DNA from: Methylocystaceae bacterium
GTDB lineage: Bacteria > Pseudomonadota > Alphaproteobacteria > Rhizobiales > Beijerinckiaceae
Assembly: GCA_014190435.1 (NCBI GenBank)
Contig: BJGJ01000005.1
Coordinates: 1 to 64,000 of the forward strand
DNA length: 64,000 bases
Direction: 5' to 3'
A model generated the notes under the pieces. The model ran no database searches and was not told the origin of the DNA. It was given only the letters and a program-made list of their open reading frames with translations. Shown in pieces: positions 29,815 to 40,313 of the stretch (position 1 is its first letter; each line of letters starts with the position of its first letter). The translations under genes and the position numbers were made by a program.

Positions 29815-31901
29815 ATAATACTTCGTTGATTTTCTCACCATTGGTTCCTATTTATCTCTTAATTCCTATTCTATTTATTTCTTTTATTTATTGTCTTTAT
29901 TTAATTTTACGTCAAAATAAAGGGTGCTATTATCGTGTGCTTTCTATTATTGTTCTAGCAGGAACGCTCCTTGATCCGGCAATACAAGATGAAAAAAGAC
30001 AAAACCAAAAATCTTATGTAGCATTAGTCGTAGACCGTTCTGAAAGTCAAAGAATCGGACAACGACTTAGCCAAACAGACGATGCATTAGACTTAATAAA
30101 AAAAAGATTGAACGACTTACCAAATATTGAAGCAAAAATCATTGAATTTTATAATACGGACGGAGGCGTTAACGGCACTCGTTTATTTGACTCGCTTAGG
30201 ACATTGTTAAAAGAAATTCCCTCTGAGCGCCTATCTGGGGTTATCTTATTAACAGATGGCGTTATTCACGACATTCCAAAAAATATTGAACAATTGGGCG
30301 TTAGCGCCCCCTTGCATGCTTTTGTGACTGGAAATAGCGAAGAGTATGATCGACGTATTGAACTTATAGAATCTCCTCGTTTTGGAATTGTTGGCAAACA
30401 ACAAATTATTAGAGCGCGAATTATCGATACTCTAAATAATAAGGATCGCGTAAAAATAACCGTAAAGAAAGACGGCCAGGAAATTCAACCTTATAGCCCA
30501 ATTCCTGGCGATATTGTGAACATTAAAGTGAACATTGATCATGCAGGGGCTAATATCATTGAACTTGAGGCGCCTGTTGTTGCAGATGAGCTTACGCCCA
30601 ATAACAATAAAGCATTTGTCTCGATTGAAGGAGCTAGAGATCAGCTTAAGGTTTTGCTTGTATCAGGAGAACCTAACCCTGGAGAAAGAAGTTGGCGCAA
30701 CCTTTTACGATCTGATCCCAATGTTGAACTTGTGCATTTTACAATATTGCGACCGCCTGAAAAAGTTGATCCTACCCCTGCATCTGAATTATCGCTGATC
30801 GCATTTCCAACAGCAGATCTATTCGGACCAAAGATTAATGAATTTGATTTAATTATCTTTGATAGATACTTTAATCAGACATTTTTGCCGTCAATTTATT
30901 TTGAAAATATTAAAAAATATATTAACAATGGGGGTGCTTTTCTTGCAGTCGTAGGACCTGATTATGCGACGACAAAAGGGATTTTTTATTCGCCCCTAGA
31001 GACAATTCTGCCAGCTAAGCCAACTGGCGCTGTTATTGAGCAAACGTTCCGGCCATCAATTTCTAAATTAGGCGAACGCCATCCTGTCACGCGTGATCTT
31101 AATCACCTAAATAATTTACCTCAAACATGGGGACATTGGTTCAGACAAATTGCAGGGCAAGTCGTCAATGGCTCCCCAATATTAAATGGCGTTAATGATC
31201 TGCCTTTACTTGTCCTGTCACGCCAAGAAAAGGGCAGGACAGCTTTGTTGCTCTCTGATCAAATTTGGCTTTGGTCTCGCGGGTTTGATGGTGGCGGTCC
31301 ATACACTGAATTGTCCAGAAAACTGGCCCACTGGCTTATGAAAGAACCGGAGCTAGAAGAGGAAGCGCTTACCGCGCATGCTCAAGGAAATCAGGCGTCA
31401 ATCATCCGCCAAACTATGGAAGACACTGTATCCCCGGTCACAATTACCGCTCCCTCAGGCGCTAGTCGTAGCATTGAATTGTCACAAAAAGCTCCCGGTT
31501 TGTGGGAGGCACATTTATCAGTAGAAGAGCTTGGACTCTGGAAATTTGTGAATGATAAGCTTTCAACTTTATTACAAGTTGGATCTCAAACTACAAAAGA
31601 AACGGAAGATCTTATTTCATCTACTGAGAACCTTCTTCCTCTAGCCTCAGCTACCGGAGGCAGCGTCAGACGTCTTATAAAAGGAAGAAATAACATAACT
31701 GTTCCGCGTTTATTACAAATTCCTATGTCAAAACACTATCAGGGTGCGGATTGGATAGCGCTCAAGGACACTCAACCTTCAGAACTGATTGGTCTTAAAG
31801 TTTTTCCTCTCGCCAGTGGCTTTGGAGCCATGAGCATCCTCATGCTGATTATATCAATTGCTTGGTTTGCTGAAGGCTATGTTCGTAAAATCCGTAAATG
31901 A
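29811..31901 (+). CDS. Membrane protein with VWA-like domain
   Basis: N-terminal TM segments, VALVVDRSESQRIGQ (DxSxS MIDAS-like), GVILLTDGVIHDIP, C-terminal TM; GTG start in GTGA overlap. Confidence 0.8.
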   Translation: MNNTSLIFSPLVPIYLLIPILFISFIYCLYLILRQNKGCYYRVLSIIVLAGTLLDPAIQDEKRQNQKSYVALVVDRSESQRIGQRLSQTDDALDLIKKRLNDLPNIEAKIIEFYNTDGGVNGTRLFDSLRTLLKEIPSERLSGVILLTDGVIHDIPKNIEQLGVSAPLHAFVTGNSEEYDRRIELIESPRFGIVGKQQIIRARIIDTLNNKDRVKITVKKDGQEIQPYSPIPGDIVNIKVNIDHAGANIIELEAPVVADELTPNNNKAFVSIEGARDQLKVLLVSGEPNPGERSWRNLLRSDPNVELVHFTILRPPEKVDPTPASELSLIAFPTADLFGPKINEFDLIIFDRYFNQTFLPSIYFENIKKYINNGGAFLAVVGPDYATTKGIFYSPLETILPAKPTGAVIEQTFRPSISKLGERHPVTRDLNHLNNLPQTWGHWFRQIAGQVVNGSPILNGVNDLPLLVLSRQEKGRTALLLSDQIWLWSRGFDGGGPYTELSRKLAHWLMKEPELEEEALTAHAQGNQASIIRQTMEDTVSPVTITAPSGASRSIELSQKAPGLWEAHLSVEELGLWKFVNDKLSTLLQVGSQTTKETEDLISSTENLLPLASATGGSVRRLIKGRNNITVPRLLQIPMSKHYQGADWIALKDTQPSELIGLKVFPLASGFGAMSILMLIISIAWFAEGYVRKIRK

Positions 31902-31937
31902 AGCTATATTTAAGCGCTCTGAGTAAAGGAACGACTC

Positions 31938-33053
31938 GTGACCCTGCATCGTGCAATAGGCCTAATGTCTGGAACCTCTATGGATGGCGTAGATGTCGCC
32001 CTGCTGGAGACTGATGGCCAGGCAACAGTTATTTTTGGACCAACCAGTCACTACCCCTATAATGAATCTGATCGCATGTTACTGAGAAACGCATTAGGCG
32101 AAGCAGCAACACTTAAGAATAGAGATCAGCGTCCAGGCGTTTTGTCATTTGCTGAAAAAATGGTTACAGATCGACATGCAGAAGCGGTCGAGAATTTTCT
32201 CAAGCAGTATGACCTATCAAGTGAGAGCATCACTGTTATTGGTTTTCATGGCCAGACAGTTTTACATAAACCTAAACAGAAACTAACGATTCAAATTGGT
32301 GATGGCTCATCCTTAGCTGCGCGTCTTGGAATCGATATAGCTTATGACTTTCGTGCCGCTGACATCGCGGCAGGCGGAGAAGGCGCGCCAATCGTACCTG
32401 TGTTTCACAGAGCGCTAGCCGCTGCTGCGGGTATTAAGGGTGAAGTTGCTTTCGTAAATATAGGCGGTGTTGCAAATGTTACCTATGTTGCTGAAGATCA
32501 AGCGCCAATTGCGTGCGACACAGGCCCTGGAAATGCTTTAATCGATGACTTGATGTTACAACGCACTGGCGCGCCCATTGATCGCCATGGTCATATGGCC
32601 GCCAGAGGAAGAGTAAATGAAGCAGCGCTCCTTAGATTATTAGCGCATCCTTTTTTTGATGTTCCCCCGCCAAAATCCTTGGATCGTAATGCATTTTCTT
32701 TGGATGCCGTCAGTAAATTATCTACTGAGGATGCTGCCGCAACTCTAACTGCTTTTACTGCTGCTTCTGTTCTTAGACTATTTCCGCATTTGCCTACGCC
32801 GCCTCAACTCCTGATCGTTTGCGGCGGCGGCGCGCGTAACCCCATTCTTGTCAGAGAACTTGTCATGCATTTACCTTGTAAAGTAACAACGGCTGATGCG
32901 GTTGGCTGGTCAGCTGACTCCATGGAAGCGCAAGCTTTTGCTTATCTTGCTACGCGCGTGGTGGAAGGGTTGCCGCTAACTTTTCCAACAACAACCGGCG
33001 TAGATAAGGCTCTTGCGGGCGGCATAATTGCCTCAGCGCCTAATCGTCATTAA
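31938..33053 (+). CDS. anmK: Anhydro-N-acetylmuramic acid kinase
   Basis: AIGLMSGTSMDGVDVALLETDG, GFHGQTVLHKP, CDTGPGNALIDDL, VCGGGARNP. Confidence 0.96.
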   Translation: MTLHRAIGLMSGTSMDGVDVALLETDGQATVIFGPTSHYPYNESDRMLLRNALGEAATLKNRDQRPGVLSFAEKMVTDRHAEAVENFLKQYDLSSESITVIGFHGQTVLHKPKQKLTIQIGDGSSLAARLGIDIAYDFRAADIAAGGEGAPIVPVFHRALAAAAGIKGEVAFVNIGGVANVTYVAEDQAPIACDTGPGNALIDDLMLQRTGAPIDRHGHMAARGRVNEAALLRLLAHPFFDVPPPKSLDRNAFSLDAVSKLSTEDAAATLTAFTAASVLRLFPHLPTPPQLLIVCGGGARNPILVRELVMHLPCKVTTADAVGWSADSMEAQAFAYLATRVVEGLPLTFPTTTGVDKALAGGIIASAPNRH

Positions 33054-33075
33054 TAAATTTAATTTAAAACTCTCG

Positions 33076-33750
33076 TTAGTCTCCCCGAGAAGGTATCGCT
33101 ATTCGCGGGGGGTTACCTAATCGGCGATCGAGATAGGCATCTACATGAGCAATAAGCGGCTCAACTTTATTTTCAAAGAAATGATTAGCTCCCTCGACAA
33201 CAGCGTGCTCTATTAGAATGCCTTTTTGAGTTTTTAACTTTTCAATAAGAGCTGTAACCTCCTTGAGAGGCGCAACACGATCCTGATCGCCGTGGATGAA
33301 TAATCCAGAGGAGGGACAGGGAGCCAAAAAGGAAAAATCAAATCTATTTGCAGGCGGCGCAACAGATACAAACCCTTCAATTTCAGGGCGACGCATTAAA
33401 AGTTGCATGCCAATCCAGGAACCAAAGGAAACGCCAGCAATCCAGCAAGCTCTGGCTTCAGGATTGATTGATTGGGCCCAATCCAACGCTGAAGCAGCAT
33501 CAGATAACTCTCCAGAACCATGATCAAATGCGCCCTGACTTCGGCCTACGCCTCTAAAGTTAAATCTCAAAACAGAGAAGCCGCGTTCGGCAAAAGCATA
33601 GTATAAATTGTAGACTATTTGATTATTCATCGTGCCGCCAAATTGCGGATGCGGATGAAGAATGATGGCCAGGGGAGCCCCGCGCGTGGTTGACTGGTGG
33701 AAACGACCTTCAAGCCGGCCAGCAGGTCCGGTAAAAATAACTTCAGGCAT
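33076..33750 (-). CDS. Alpha/beta hydrolase
   Basis: LAIILHPHPQFGGTMNNQIVYNLYYAFAERGFSVLRFNFRGVGRSQG, AGVSFGSWIGMQLLMR, HGDQDRVAP. Confidence 0.92.
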   Translation of the reverse strand: MPEVIFTGPAGRLEGRFHQSTTRGAPLAIILHPHPQFGGTMNNQIVYNLYYAFAERGFSVLRFNFRGVGRSQGAFDHGSGELSDAASALDWAQSINPEARACWIAGVSFGSWIGMQLLMRRPEIEGFVSVAPPANRFDFSFLAPCPSSGLFIHGDQDRVAPLKEVTALIEKLKTQKGILIEHAVVEGANHFFENKVEPLIAHVDAYLDRRLGNPPRIAIPSRGD

Positions 33751-33827
33751 AGGAATCCTTGTTAAACCAATATAGGCCGCCTTCTAGCATGTACGTCCTA
33801 AATTAAATAAATATTTTTCTCGTTCTC

Positions 33828-33845
33828 ATATCTTTTTCAAGATAT
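33828..33845. promoter_or_regulatory. Inverted repeat ATATCTT-TTTC-AAGATAT in the suf-operon leader
   Basis: Perfect 7-bp inverted repeat ending 17 nt before ATG 33863. Confidence 0.35.
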
Positions 33846-33862
33846 TAAAAGAGATCAGTCCC

Positions 33863-35032
33863 ATGCAGTCGATTTCCCGTATTTATTTGGATCACAATGC
33901 GACGTCGCCGCTTAGACCTGAAGCCAGGGAAGCGATGCTTGCTGCTCTGGGATCCCCGTTCAATCCCTCATCTGTGCACACTGAGGGTCGCAAGGGAAAA
34001 TCATTACTTGAATCGGCGCGAGAAACAATCGCCCGGGGCATAGGTGGAAAGCCGAAAAACTTAATCTTTACCGCTAGCGCCACGGAAGCAGCTAATCTTG
34101 CGCTGACGCCGGCGCTTTTAAGCGGGCAGGATAGGCGCCCAATTGATCGACTTTTAATTGCAGGAGGCGAACACCCCGCGATTTTTCAAGGCCACAGATT
34201 TTCGCCACAAGCCATTGAAATACTTCCGTTAGAAAAAAACGGTCAACTTTCATTAGAAGCATTACAAACGGCTATAAGTCGTTACCCGGGTAAAAAATTG
34301 GCGCTCGCGCTTCAAGCTGTCAATAATGAAACCGGTGTCATTCAGCCCATTGAGATGGCTTGCGATCTCATCAAGAAAGAGGCAGGCATTTTCATCTGTG
34401 ACGCGACCCAGGCAATCGGACGAGTTGAGCTCTCCCTTGAGACGGTCAAGGCGGATTTACTCTTTTTTTCCTCCCATAAATTGGGCGGTCCAGCCGGCGC
34501 TGGGGCCTTAATCATCGCTTCAGATGACCTGGCAATACAAGACATCCTAATCAAAGGAGGCGGCCAAGAGGCTGGACGTCGGGCCGGGACAGAAAATATC
34601 CCAGCAGTCGTGGGTTTTGCGGCAGCCTTTAAAAGCGCTCTCGCAGATTTAAACAAAGAAAGGCCGCGCTTAAAGCAATTACAACAAGATGTTGAGGATT
34701 ATTTAGTCGCAATTGGCTCATCGTATGTTGTCTTTGGTCAGCAAAGCCCCAGATCTCCCAATACAGTCACTTTTGCGATCCCGGAGATTGATAGCCAAAC
34801 ACTCCTTATAGCTTTGGATCTAGCGGGAGTTGCTGTTTCGAGCGGGTCAGCCTGCTCATCAGGCAAAGTTAAGGAATCTCATGTCCTAAGCGCTATGGGA
34901 GTGCGTGAAAAATCGGCGCTGCGCATTAGCCTTGGATGGTCGAGTACAAAAAGGGACGTAGAAGAATTTGGAATCATTTTAAAAAATGTAGTAAGAGATA
35001 TTCATTCACGACGAAGCGGACTGCCACTCTAG
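33863..35032 (+). CDS. Cysteine desulfurase (IscS/NifS-like)
   Basis: IYLDHNATSPLRPEAREAMLAAL, TASATEAANLAL, SSHKLGGPAGAGALI, SSGSACSSGKVKESHVLSAMG. Confidence 0.95.
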   Translation: MQSISRIYLDHNATSPLRPEAREAMLAALGSPFNPSSVHTEGRKGKSLLESARETIARGIGGKPKNLIFTASATEAANLALTPALLSGQDRRPIDRLLIAGGEHPAIFQGHRFSPQAIEILPLEKNGQLSLEALQTAISRYPGKKLALALQAVNNETGVIQPIEMACDLIKKEAGIFICDATQAIGRVELSLETVKADLLFFSSHKLGGPAGAGALIIASDDLAIQDILIKGGGQEAGRRAGTENIPAVVGFAAAFKSALADLNKERPRLKQLQQDVEDYLVAIGSSYVVFGQQSPRSPNTVTFAIPEIDSQTLLIALDLAGVAVSSGSACSSGKVKESHVLSAMGVREKSALRISLGWSSTKRDVEEFGIILKNVVRDIHSRRSGLPL

Positions 35033-35099
35033 GTCCTCAGATGCCGTGAACCATTTCGGCCGACGGACCTTGAATCCGTTGTGACGAGGAGATTAAGCA

Positions 35100-36569
35100 A
35101 TGGCGGCTCTTCAGGAGACCGTTACGCATGTCGCATCGCTTGATGCGAAAGCGTACAAGTATGGTTTTACTACCAATATTGAGTCTGAAAAGGCGCCCAA
35201 AGGCCTAAACGAAGATATCGTTCGTTTTATTTCAGCAAAAAAGAATGAGCCGGATTGGCTAACGCAGTGGCGTTTAGCCGCCTATCAACGTTGGCTGACA
35301 ATGTCGGAGCCAAATTGGGCTCGAGTTCATTATCCTAAAATTGATTATCAAGACCTATATTATTACTCAGCCCCAAAATCGACTCCTGGTCCCAAAACGA
35401 TTGATGATGTGGACCCCGAGCTTTTGCGCACCTATGAAAAACTTGGCATCCCCTTGCGAGAGCAAGAAATCTTGGCTGGCGTACAAACTCGTAAAGTTGC
35501 GGTAGACGCAGTTTTTGACTCTGTTTCTGTAGCCACGACGTTTAAAGAAGAGCTCGCTAAAGCAGGGGTGATCTTCTGTCCAATTTCTGAAGCAGTTCAT
35601 ACGCATCCAGAACTTGTGCAGAAATATCTTGGATCTGTTGTTCCTGTAACAGATAATTATTTTGCAACATTAAATTCTGCCGTTTTTTCTGATGGTTCCT
35701 TTGTCTATATACCTAAAGGCGTTAGATGCCCGATGGAGTTATCGACATATTTTAGAATCAACGAACAAAATACGGGTCAATTTGAAAGAACCTTAATTAT
35801 TGCTGATTGTGATTCATATGTAAGTTACTTAGAGGGCTGTACAGCGCCAAAAAGAGATGAAAATCAATTGCATGCCGCAGTTGTTGAGCTTGTAGCTCTT
35901 GATAATGCGCAAATTAAATATTCGACAGTACAAAATTGGTATCCCGGAGATAGCGATGGACGAGGAGGTATATACAATTTTGTTACTAAAAGAGGCGACT
36001 GCCGGGGCGATAACTCACACATTTCTTGGACACAGGTTGAAACTGGTTCAGCAATAACCTGGAAATACCCATCGTGTATTCTCAGAGGAAACAACTCACA
36101 AGGTGAGTTTTATTCTATTGCCGTTTCAAATGGTCATCAGCAAGTCGATAGCGGCACTAAGATGATACATTTAGGAAAAAACACAAAGAGTAGGATCGTT
36201 TCAAAAGGCATCTCTGCAGGTAAATCGCAAAACACCTATAGAGGGCTTGTATCCGCTCATCGCAAAGCAGTTGGTTCTCGTAATTTTACGCAATGCGATA
36301 GTCTTTTAATTGGACAGAGCTGCAGCGCCCATACGATTCCCTACATCGAGGCTAAAAATAATCATCTCCAATTTGAACATGAGGCGACAACCTCAAAAAT
36401 ATCTGATGAGCAGTTATTTTACGCCATGCAACGAGGTCTTTCCGCTGAAGACGCTACAGCATTAATTGTAAACGGATTTGTGCGAGAAGTTTTACAGCAA
36501 CTTCCAATGGAATTCGCCGTCGAAGCGCAAAAGCTTATCTCAATTTCTCTAGAAGGCAGCGTTGGCTAA
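35100..36569 (+). CDS. sufB: Fe-S cluster assembly protein SufB
   Basis: [83 protein letters not shown]. Confidence 0.97.
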   Translation: MAALQETVTHVASLDAKAYKYGFTTNIESEKAPKGLNEDIVRFISAKKNEPDWLTQWRLAAYQRWLTMSEPNWARVHYPKIDYQDLYYYSAPKSTPGPKTIDDVDPELLRTYEKLGIPLREQEILAGVQTRKVAVDAVFDSVSVATTFKEELAKAGVIFCPISEAVHTHPELVQKYLGSVVPVTDNYFATLNSAVFSDGSFVYIPKGVRCPMELSTYFRINEQNTGQFERTLIIADCDSYVSYLEGCTAPKRDENQLHAAVVELVALDNAQIKYSTVQNWYPGDSDGRGGIYNFVTKRGDCRGDNSHISWTQVETGSAITWKYPSCILRGNNSQGEFYSIAVSNGHQQVDSGTKMIHLGKNTKSRIVSKGISAGKSQNTYRGLVSAHRKAVGSRNFTQCDSLLIGQSCSAHTIPYIEAKNNHLQFEHEATTSKISDEQLFYAMQRGLSAEDATALIVNGFVREVLQQLPMEFAVEAQKLISISLEGSVG

Positions 36570-36580
36570 CACAGATATCT

Positions 36581-37348
36581 TTGGGAAATGATCAGATGTT
36601 GGAAGTAAATGATTTACACGTTTCTGTGGGTGATCGCGAAATCCTGAAAGGCTTTACTCTTAAAGTTGCAGCTGGAGAAGTTGCGGCGATTATGGGGCCA
36701 AATGGAACAGGAAAGTCGACTCTTTCTTACGTGATTGCTGGCCGAGAAGGTTATACGATTACTCGGGGAGAAATACTCCTTAATGGCGTTAACCTGCTTG
36801 ACCTAGCGCCTCATATGCGCGCTGCTAATGGCGTCTTTCTGGCATTCCAATACCCTGTAGAAATACCAGGTGTAGCCTGCATGCAATTTCTAAAAGCCGC
36901 CATGAATGCGCAAAGACGCTCAAGGGGCGATGAAGAAATCAATACGCCTGAATTTATGAAGCGCGTGAGAGAAGAATCAGAAAAATTAAAAATAAGCCAG
37001 GAAATGTTGAGAAGACCACTTAATTCCGGTTTCTCAGGCGGTGAGAAAAAACGTATGGAAATATTACAGATGGCGCTATTGCAGCCAAAATTATCGATTT
37101 TAGATGAAACGGACTCAGGATTAGATATTGACGCGCTTAAAACTGTTTCAGAAGGAGTAAATTCTCTCCGTAATCCTGCAAGAGGATTTTTAATTATTAC
37201 GCATTATCAGAGACTACTTGATTATATAAAGCCTGATACTGTCCACGTCATGGCCCAGGGACGCATACAAAAATCTGGGGGCGCAGAATTAGCGCTTGAG
37301 TTAGAAAAACATGGTTATCAGAATTATGTTTCTAATGAGGCTGCATAA
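36581..37348 (+). CDS. sufC: Fe-S cluster assembly ATPase SufC
   Basis: GPNGTGKSTLSYVIAG, FLAFQYPVEIPGV, GFSGGEKKRMEILQMALLQPKLSILDETDSGLDIDAL. Likely start 36596 (MLEVNDL). Confidence 0.96.
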   Translation: MGNDQMLEVNDLHVSVGDREILKGFTLKVAAGEVAAIMGPNGTGKSTLSYVIAGREGYTITRGEILLNGVNLLDLAPHMRAANGVFLAFQYPVEIPGVACMQFLKAAMNAQRRSRGDEEINTPEFMKRVREESEKLKISQEMLRRPLNSGFSGGEKKRMEILQMALLQPKLSILDETDSGLDIDALKTVSEGVNSLRNPARGFLIITHYQRLLDYIKPDTVHVMAQGRIQKSGGAELALELEKHGYQNYVSNEAA

Positions 37349-37351
37349 AAG

Positions 37352-38641
37352 ATGCGCCTCAATCCTTCAGAAAATATCCTGCCTTTCGAGATAAATTACG
37401 CTCAAGCTTCTGCGCATGAAATGTCACGCGAACGCAAAGAAGCTTGGGCGCGATACTCAAATCTTGGCCTTCCTAATCATAGGCTAGAGTCGTGGCGTTA
37501 TACTGATTTTCGAGCTGCTTGTTTGAAAAGCTTTCACCCTGCAGATAAAGCAATCGATAATATTGAATTAGTACGAGAGCATGAGAGTTATAGACTAGTT
37601 CTTCTTAATGGCGTTCTACGACATGACTTATCTGACATAAATTTAATGCCAGATGGCGTTAATGTTGACAATATTTATGAAAATCAATCCAATTTAAAAG
37701 AAAATATTTCTTTTAATACGAGTAATTTTTCAAATTTAATAAAAGACACTATTGTCGATCTTAATACAGCTTTAGCTAGCGATGGTTTCATAATAAAGAT
37801 CACAGAAGGCGTGGAGCTAACTAAACCAATTGAAATATTGAATGTAATTACCAAACAGTGTTCAGTATTTACGCGAATTTTTGTTGATTTATCCGAAAAT
37901 TCTAGAATTAATCTCATTGAGACATTAAAAAACAACTCTTTGCATGGCGCTCAAGTTAATCATGTCTTATATGCAAAATTGGCTCCAAATTCTGGACTTG
38001 ATTTATTTAGTTATCTGTCAGGATCAGGCCAGTCTTGCACCGGCATCTTGACATTATTAGCAGAATTGGAGCGCGGGGCATCGATTAATTCCAATGTTTT
38101 GTTCAATTTAAATGGGTTTTTTAGACGTCAGGTCTTTGCTAAACTTAAAGAAGAACACGCAAATATCACCTTAAATGGTGTTGTATTAGCAAAGACTAAG
38201 GATCACATTGATAATACCATAGCTGTAGAACATTGCGCCCCAAATACAATGAGTAATGAAGTTTTCCGTTACATTTTGAACAATAAATCAGTCGGTGTAT
38301 TTCAAGGCAAAATCATTGTGCAGCCTGCAGCTCAAAAATCAGATGGATTTATGCAGTCAAAAGCTATTTTGCTTTCTGATCTAGCCGCCATGAATTCAAA
38401 ACCAGAGTTAGAGATTTTCGCGGATGACGTGAAATGCAGTCATGGATCAACTTGCGGAGAGATTGATAAAGAGCAATTATTTTATCTAATGTCTCGTGGA
38501 CTTGATGAGCAGGAAGCAAAGTCTTTATTAATTGAAGCTTTTGCTTTTGAAGCGTTCTCAGCATTTAAGGATGATAAAATGTCTAATTTTACAAAAAATA
38601 TTCTTGCAGACTGGCTTTTTATAAAGAGAAATTTGTCATGA
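37352..38641 (+). CDS. sufD: Fe-S cluster assembly protein SufD
   Basis: Position between sufC and sufS; GVFQGKIIVQPAAQKSDGFMQSKAILLSDLAAMNSKPELEIFADDVKCSHGSTCGEIDKEQLFYLMSRGL. Confidence 0.95.
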   Translation: MRLNPSENILPFEINYAQASAHEMSRERKEAWARYSNLGLPNHRLESWRYTDFRAACLKSFHPADKAIDNIELVREHESYRLVLLNGVLRHDLSDINLMPDGVNVDNIYENQSNLKENISFNTSNFSNLIKDTIVDLNTALASDGFIIKITEGVELTKPIEILNVITKQCSVFTRIFVDLSENSRINLIETLKNNSLHGAQVNHVLYAKLAPNSGLDLFSYLSGSGQSCTGILTLLAELERGASINSNVLFNLNGFFRRQVFAKLKEEHANITLNGVVLAKTKDHIDNTIAVEHCAPNTMSNEVFRYILNNKSVGVFQGKIIVQPAAQKSDGFMQSKAILLSDLAAMNSKPELEIFADDVKCSHGSTCGEIDKEQLFYLMSRGLDEQEAKSLLIEAFAFEAFSAFKDDKMSNFTKNILADWLFIKRNLS

Positions 38642-39879
38642 ATATCTCTCATAACCCTTTGAATTATGATATTGATAAAATACGCAGCCAGTTTCCGTTT
38701 TTAGATGTTAGGCCGTATGGCAAAAACATTATCTACTTTGATAACGCAGCATCTGCGCAAAAACCTAAAATTGTTCTAGATCGATTGACGCAATTCTATA
38801 CTAATGAGTATGCAAATGTGCATAGAGGATTACATTATCTGGCAAATGCGGCAACGGAAGCCTATGAAGATGCTAGATTGACAGTATGTAAATTTTTAAA
38901 CGCAGTGGATTCTGAAGAAATAATATTTACGCGCGGTGCCACTGAAGCGCTGAATATGGTGGCTTCTTCATTTGGAAATGCGTATATTCGCGCCGGGGAT
39001 GAGATCATCCTTTCCACAATGGAGCATCATTCTAATATTGTTCCATGGCATTATCTGCGCGAGAATCATGGCGCAATTATCCAATGGATTGAGCCAGATT
39101 TAGATGGCAGAATTGATATTGTTAAACTTTCTAAGCTCATAAACAAAAAAACAAAGATCATCGCGCTAACGCATATGTCTAATGTTTTGGGCTCTCCAGT
39201 TCAAATAAAAGAAATAGCGAAAATGGCGCATACGCATAATGTTCCAATTTTAATAGATGGTTCCCAAGGAGCAGTTCACCTTGATGTAGATGTACAGGCG
39301 CTAGACGTAGATTTTTATGTCTTTACGGGCCATAAACTGTACGGCCCTACAGGAATTGGCGTTCTTTACGCAAAAAAACCCTGGCTTGAAGAGCTTCCTC
39401 CTTATAGCGGCGGAGGGGAAATGATTAACACTGTTACCCGCGATCAGGTGACCTATGCGATGCCGCCCCAACGATTTGAGGCTGGCACGCCGCCAGTCGC
39501 TCAAGCTGTAGGATTAGCTGCAGCAATCAAATATTTGGATTCTATTGGCCGCGAAGCAATTAGACAGCATGAAAAGCAGCTTACACAATATGCATCGAGC
39601 AAGCTTTCTGAGATGAAGCATGTAAAAATTTATGGCAATGCCCCTGATAAGGGTCCCATTATATCCTTTAATTTAAATGACGCGCATGCCCATGATGTTG
39701 CGACGATCATTGATCATTATGGGATTGCCGTACGAGCCGGAGCTCACTGCGCCATGCCATTGATGTCCATGTTAGGCGCGAGTTCAACATGCCGCGCGTC
39801 ATTTGGGCTTTATAATACTTTTGAGGAAATTGATGATTTCGTTGAAGGGCTCGCTAAGGCACAAAGCCTGTTCTCATGA
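38638..39879 (+). CDS. sufS: Cysteine desulfurase SufS
   Basis: YFDNAASAQKPKIVLDRLTQFY, ANVHRGLHYLANAATEAYEDAR, RAGAHCAMPLMSMLG. Confidence 0.96.
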   Translation: MNISHNPLNYDIDKIRSQFPFLDVRPYGKNIIYFDNAASAQKPKIVLDRLTQFYTNEYANVHRGLHYLANAATEAYEDARLTVCKFLNAVDSEEIIFTRGATEALNMVASSFGNAYIRAGDEIILSTMEHHSNIVPWHYLRENHGAIIQWIEPDLDGRIDIVKLSKLINKKTKIIALTHMSNVLGSPVQIKEIAKMAHTHNVPILIDGSQGAVHLDVDVQALDVDFYVFTGHKLYGPTGIGVLYAKKPWLEELPPYSGGGEMINTVTRDQVTYAMPPQRFEAGTPPVAQAVGLAAAIKYLDSIGREAIRQHEKQLTQYASSKLSEMKHVKIYGNAPDKGPIISFNLNDAHAHDVATIIDHYGIAVRAGAHCAMPLMSMLGASSTCRASFGLYNTFEEIDDFVEGLAKAQSLFS

Positions 39880-39891
39880 GGGGATTACCAT

Positions 39892-40266
39892 ATGACAGAT
39901 AAAGCTCTTGATACGAGTTTTGTCGCTCAAAGCGCAGGTGAGACTCAAAGAATAGCTGGTAACCATCCTCTTCATGACGATGTTATCATGGCGTTAAAAA
40001 CTGTTTATGATCCGGAAATTCCTGCAGATATCTATGAGCTTGGACTTATTTATCGGGTAGATATTAACGATGATGGCCTTGCTGACATTGATATGACGCT
40101 GACAGCGCCCGGCTGTCCTGTGGCGGGGGAAATGCCCATTTGGGTAAAAAACGCCGTTAGCGCTGTGCCTGGTATTTTAGATGTGCAAGTGAATATGGTT
40201 TTTGATCCCCCCTGGGATCAAAGCCGAATGTCAGATGAAGCGCGTGTTGCTTTAGATATGTGGTAA
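39892..40266 (+). CDS. sufT: SUF-associated DUF59 (MIP18-like) protein SufT
   Basis: ALKTVYDPEIPADIYELGLIYRVDI, MTLTAPGCPVAGEMP, VNMVFDPPWDQSRMSDEARVALDMW. Confidence 0.92.
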   Translation: MTDKALDTSFVAQSAGETQRIAGNHPLHDDVIMALKTVYDPEIPADIYELGLIYRVDINDDGLADIDMTLTAPGCPVAGEMPIWVKNAVSAVPGILDVQVNMVFDPPWDQSRMSDEARVALDMW

Positions 40267-40313
40267 TTCTGTTTACTGATAATTTGCGATAATCTCTAGC
40301 GTCGAGTTTTTTC

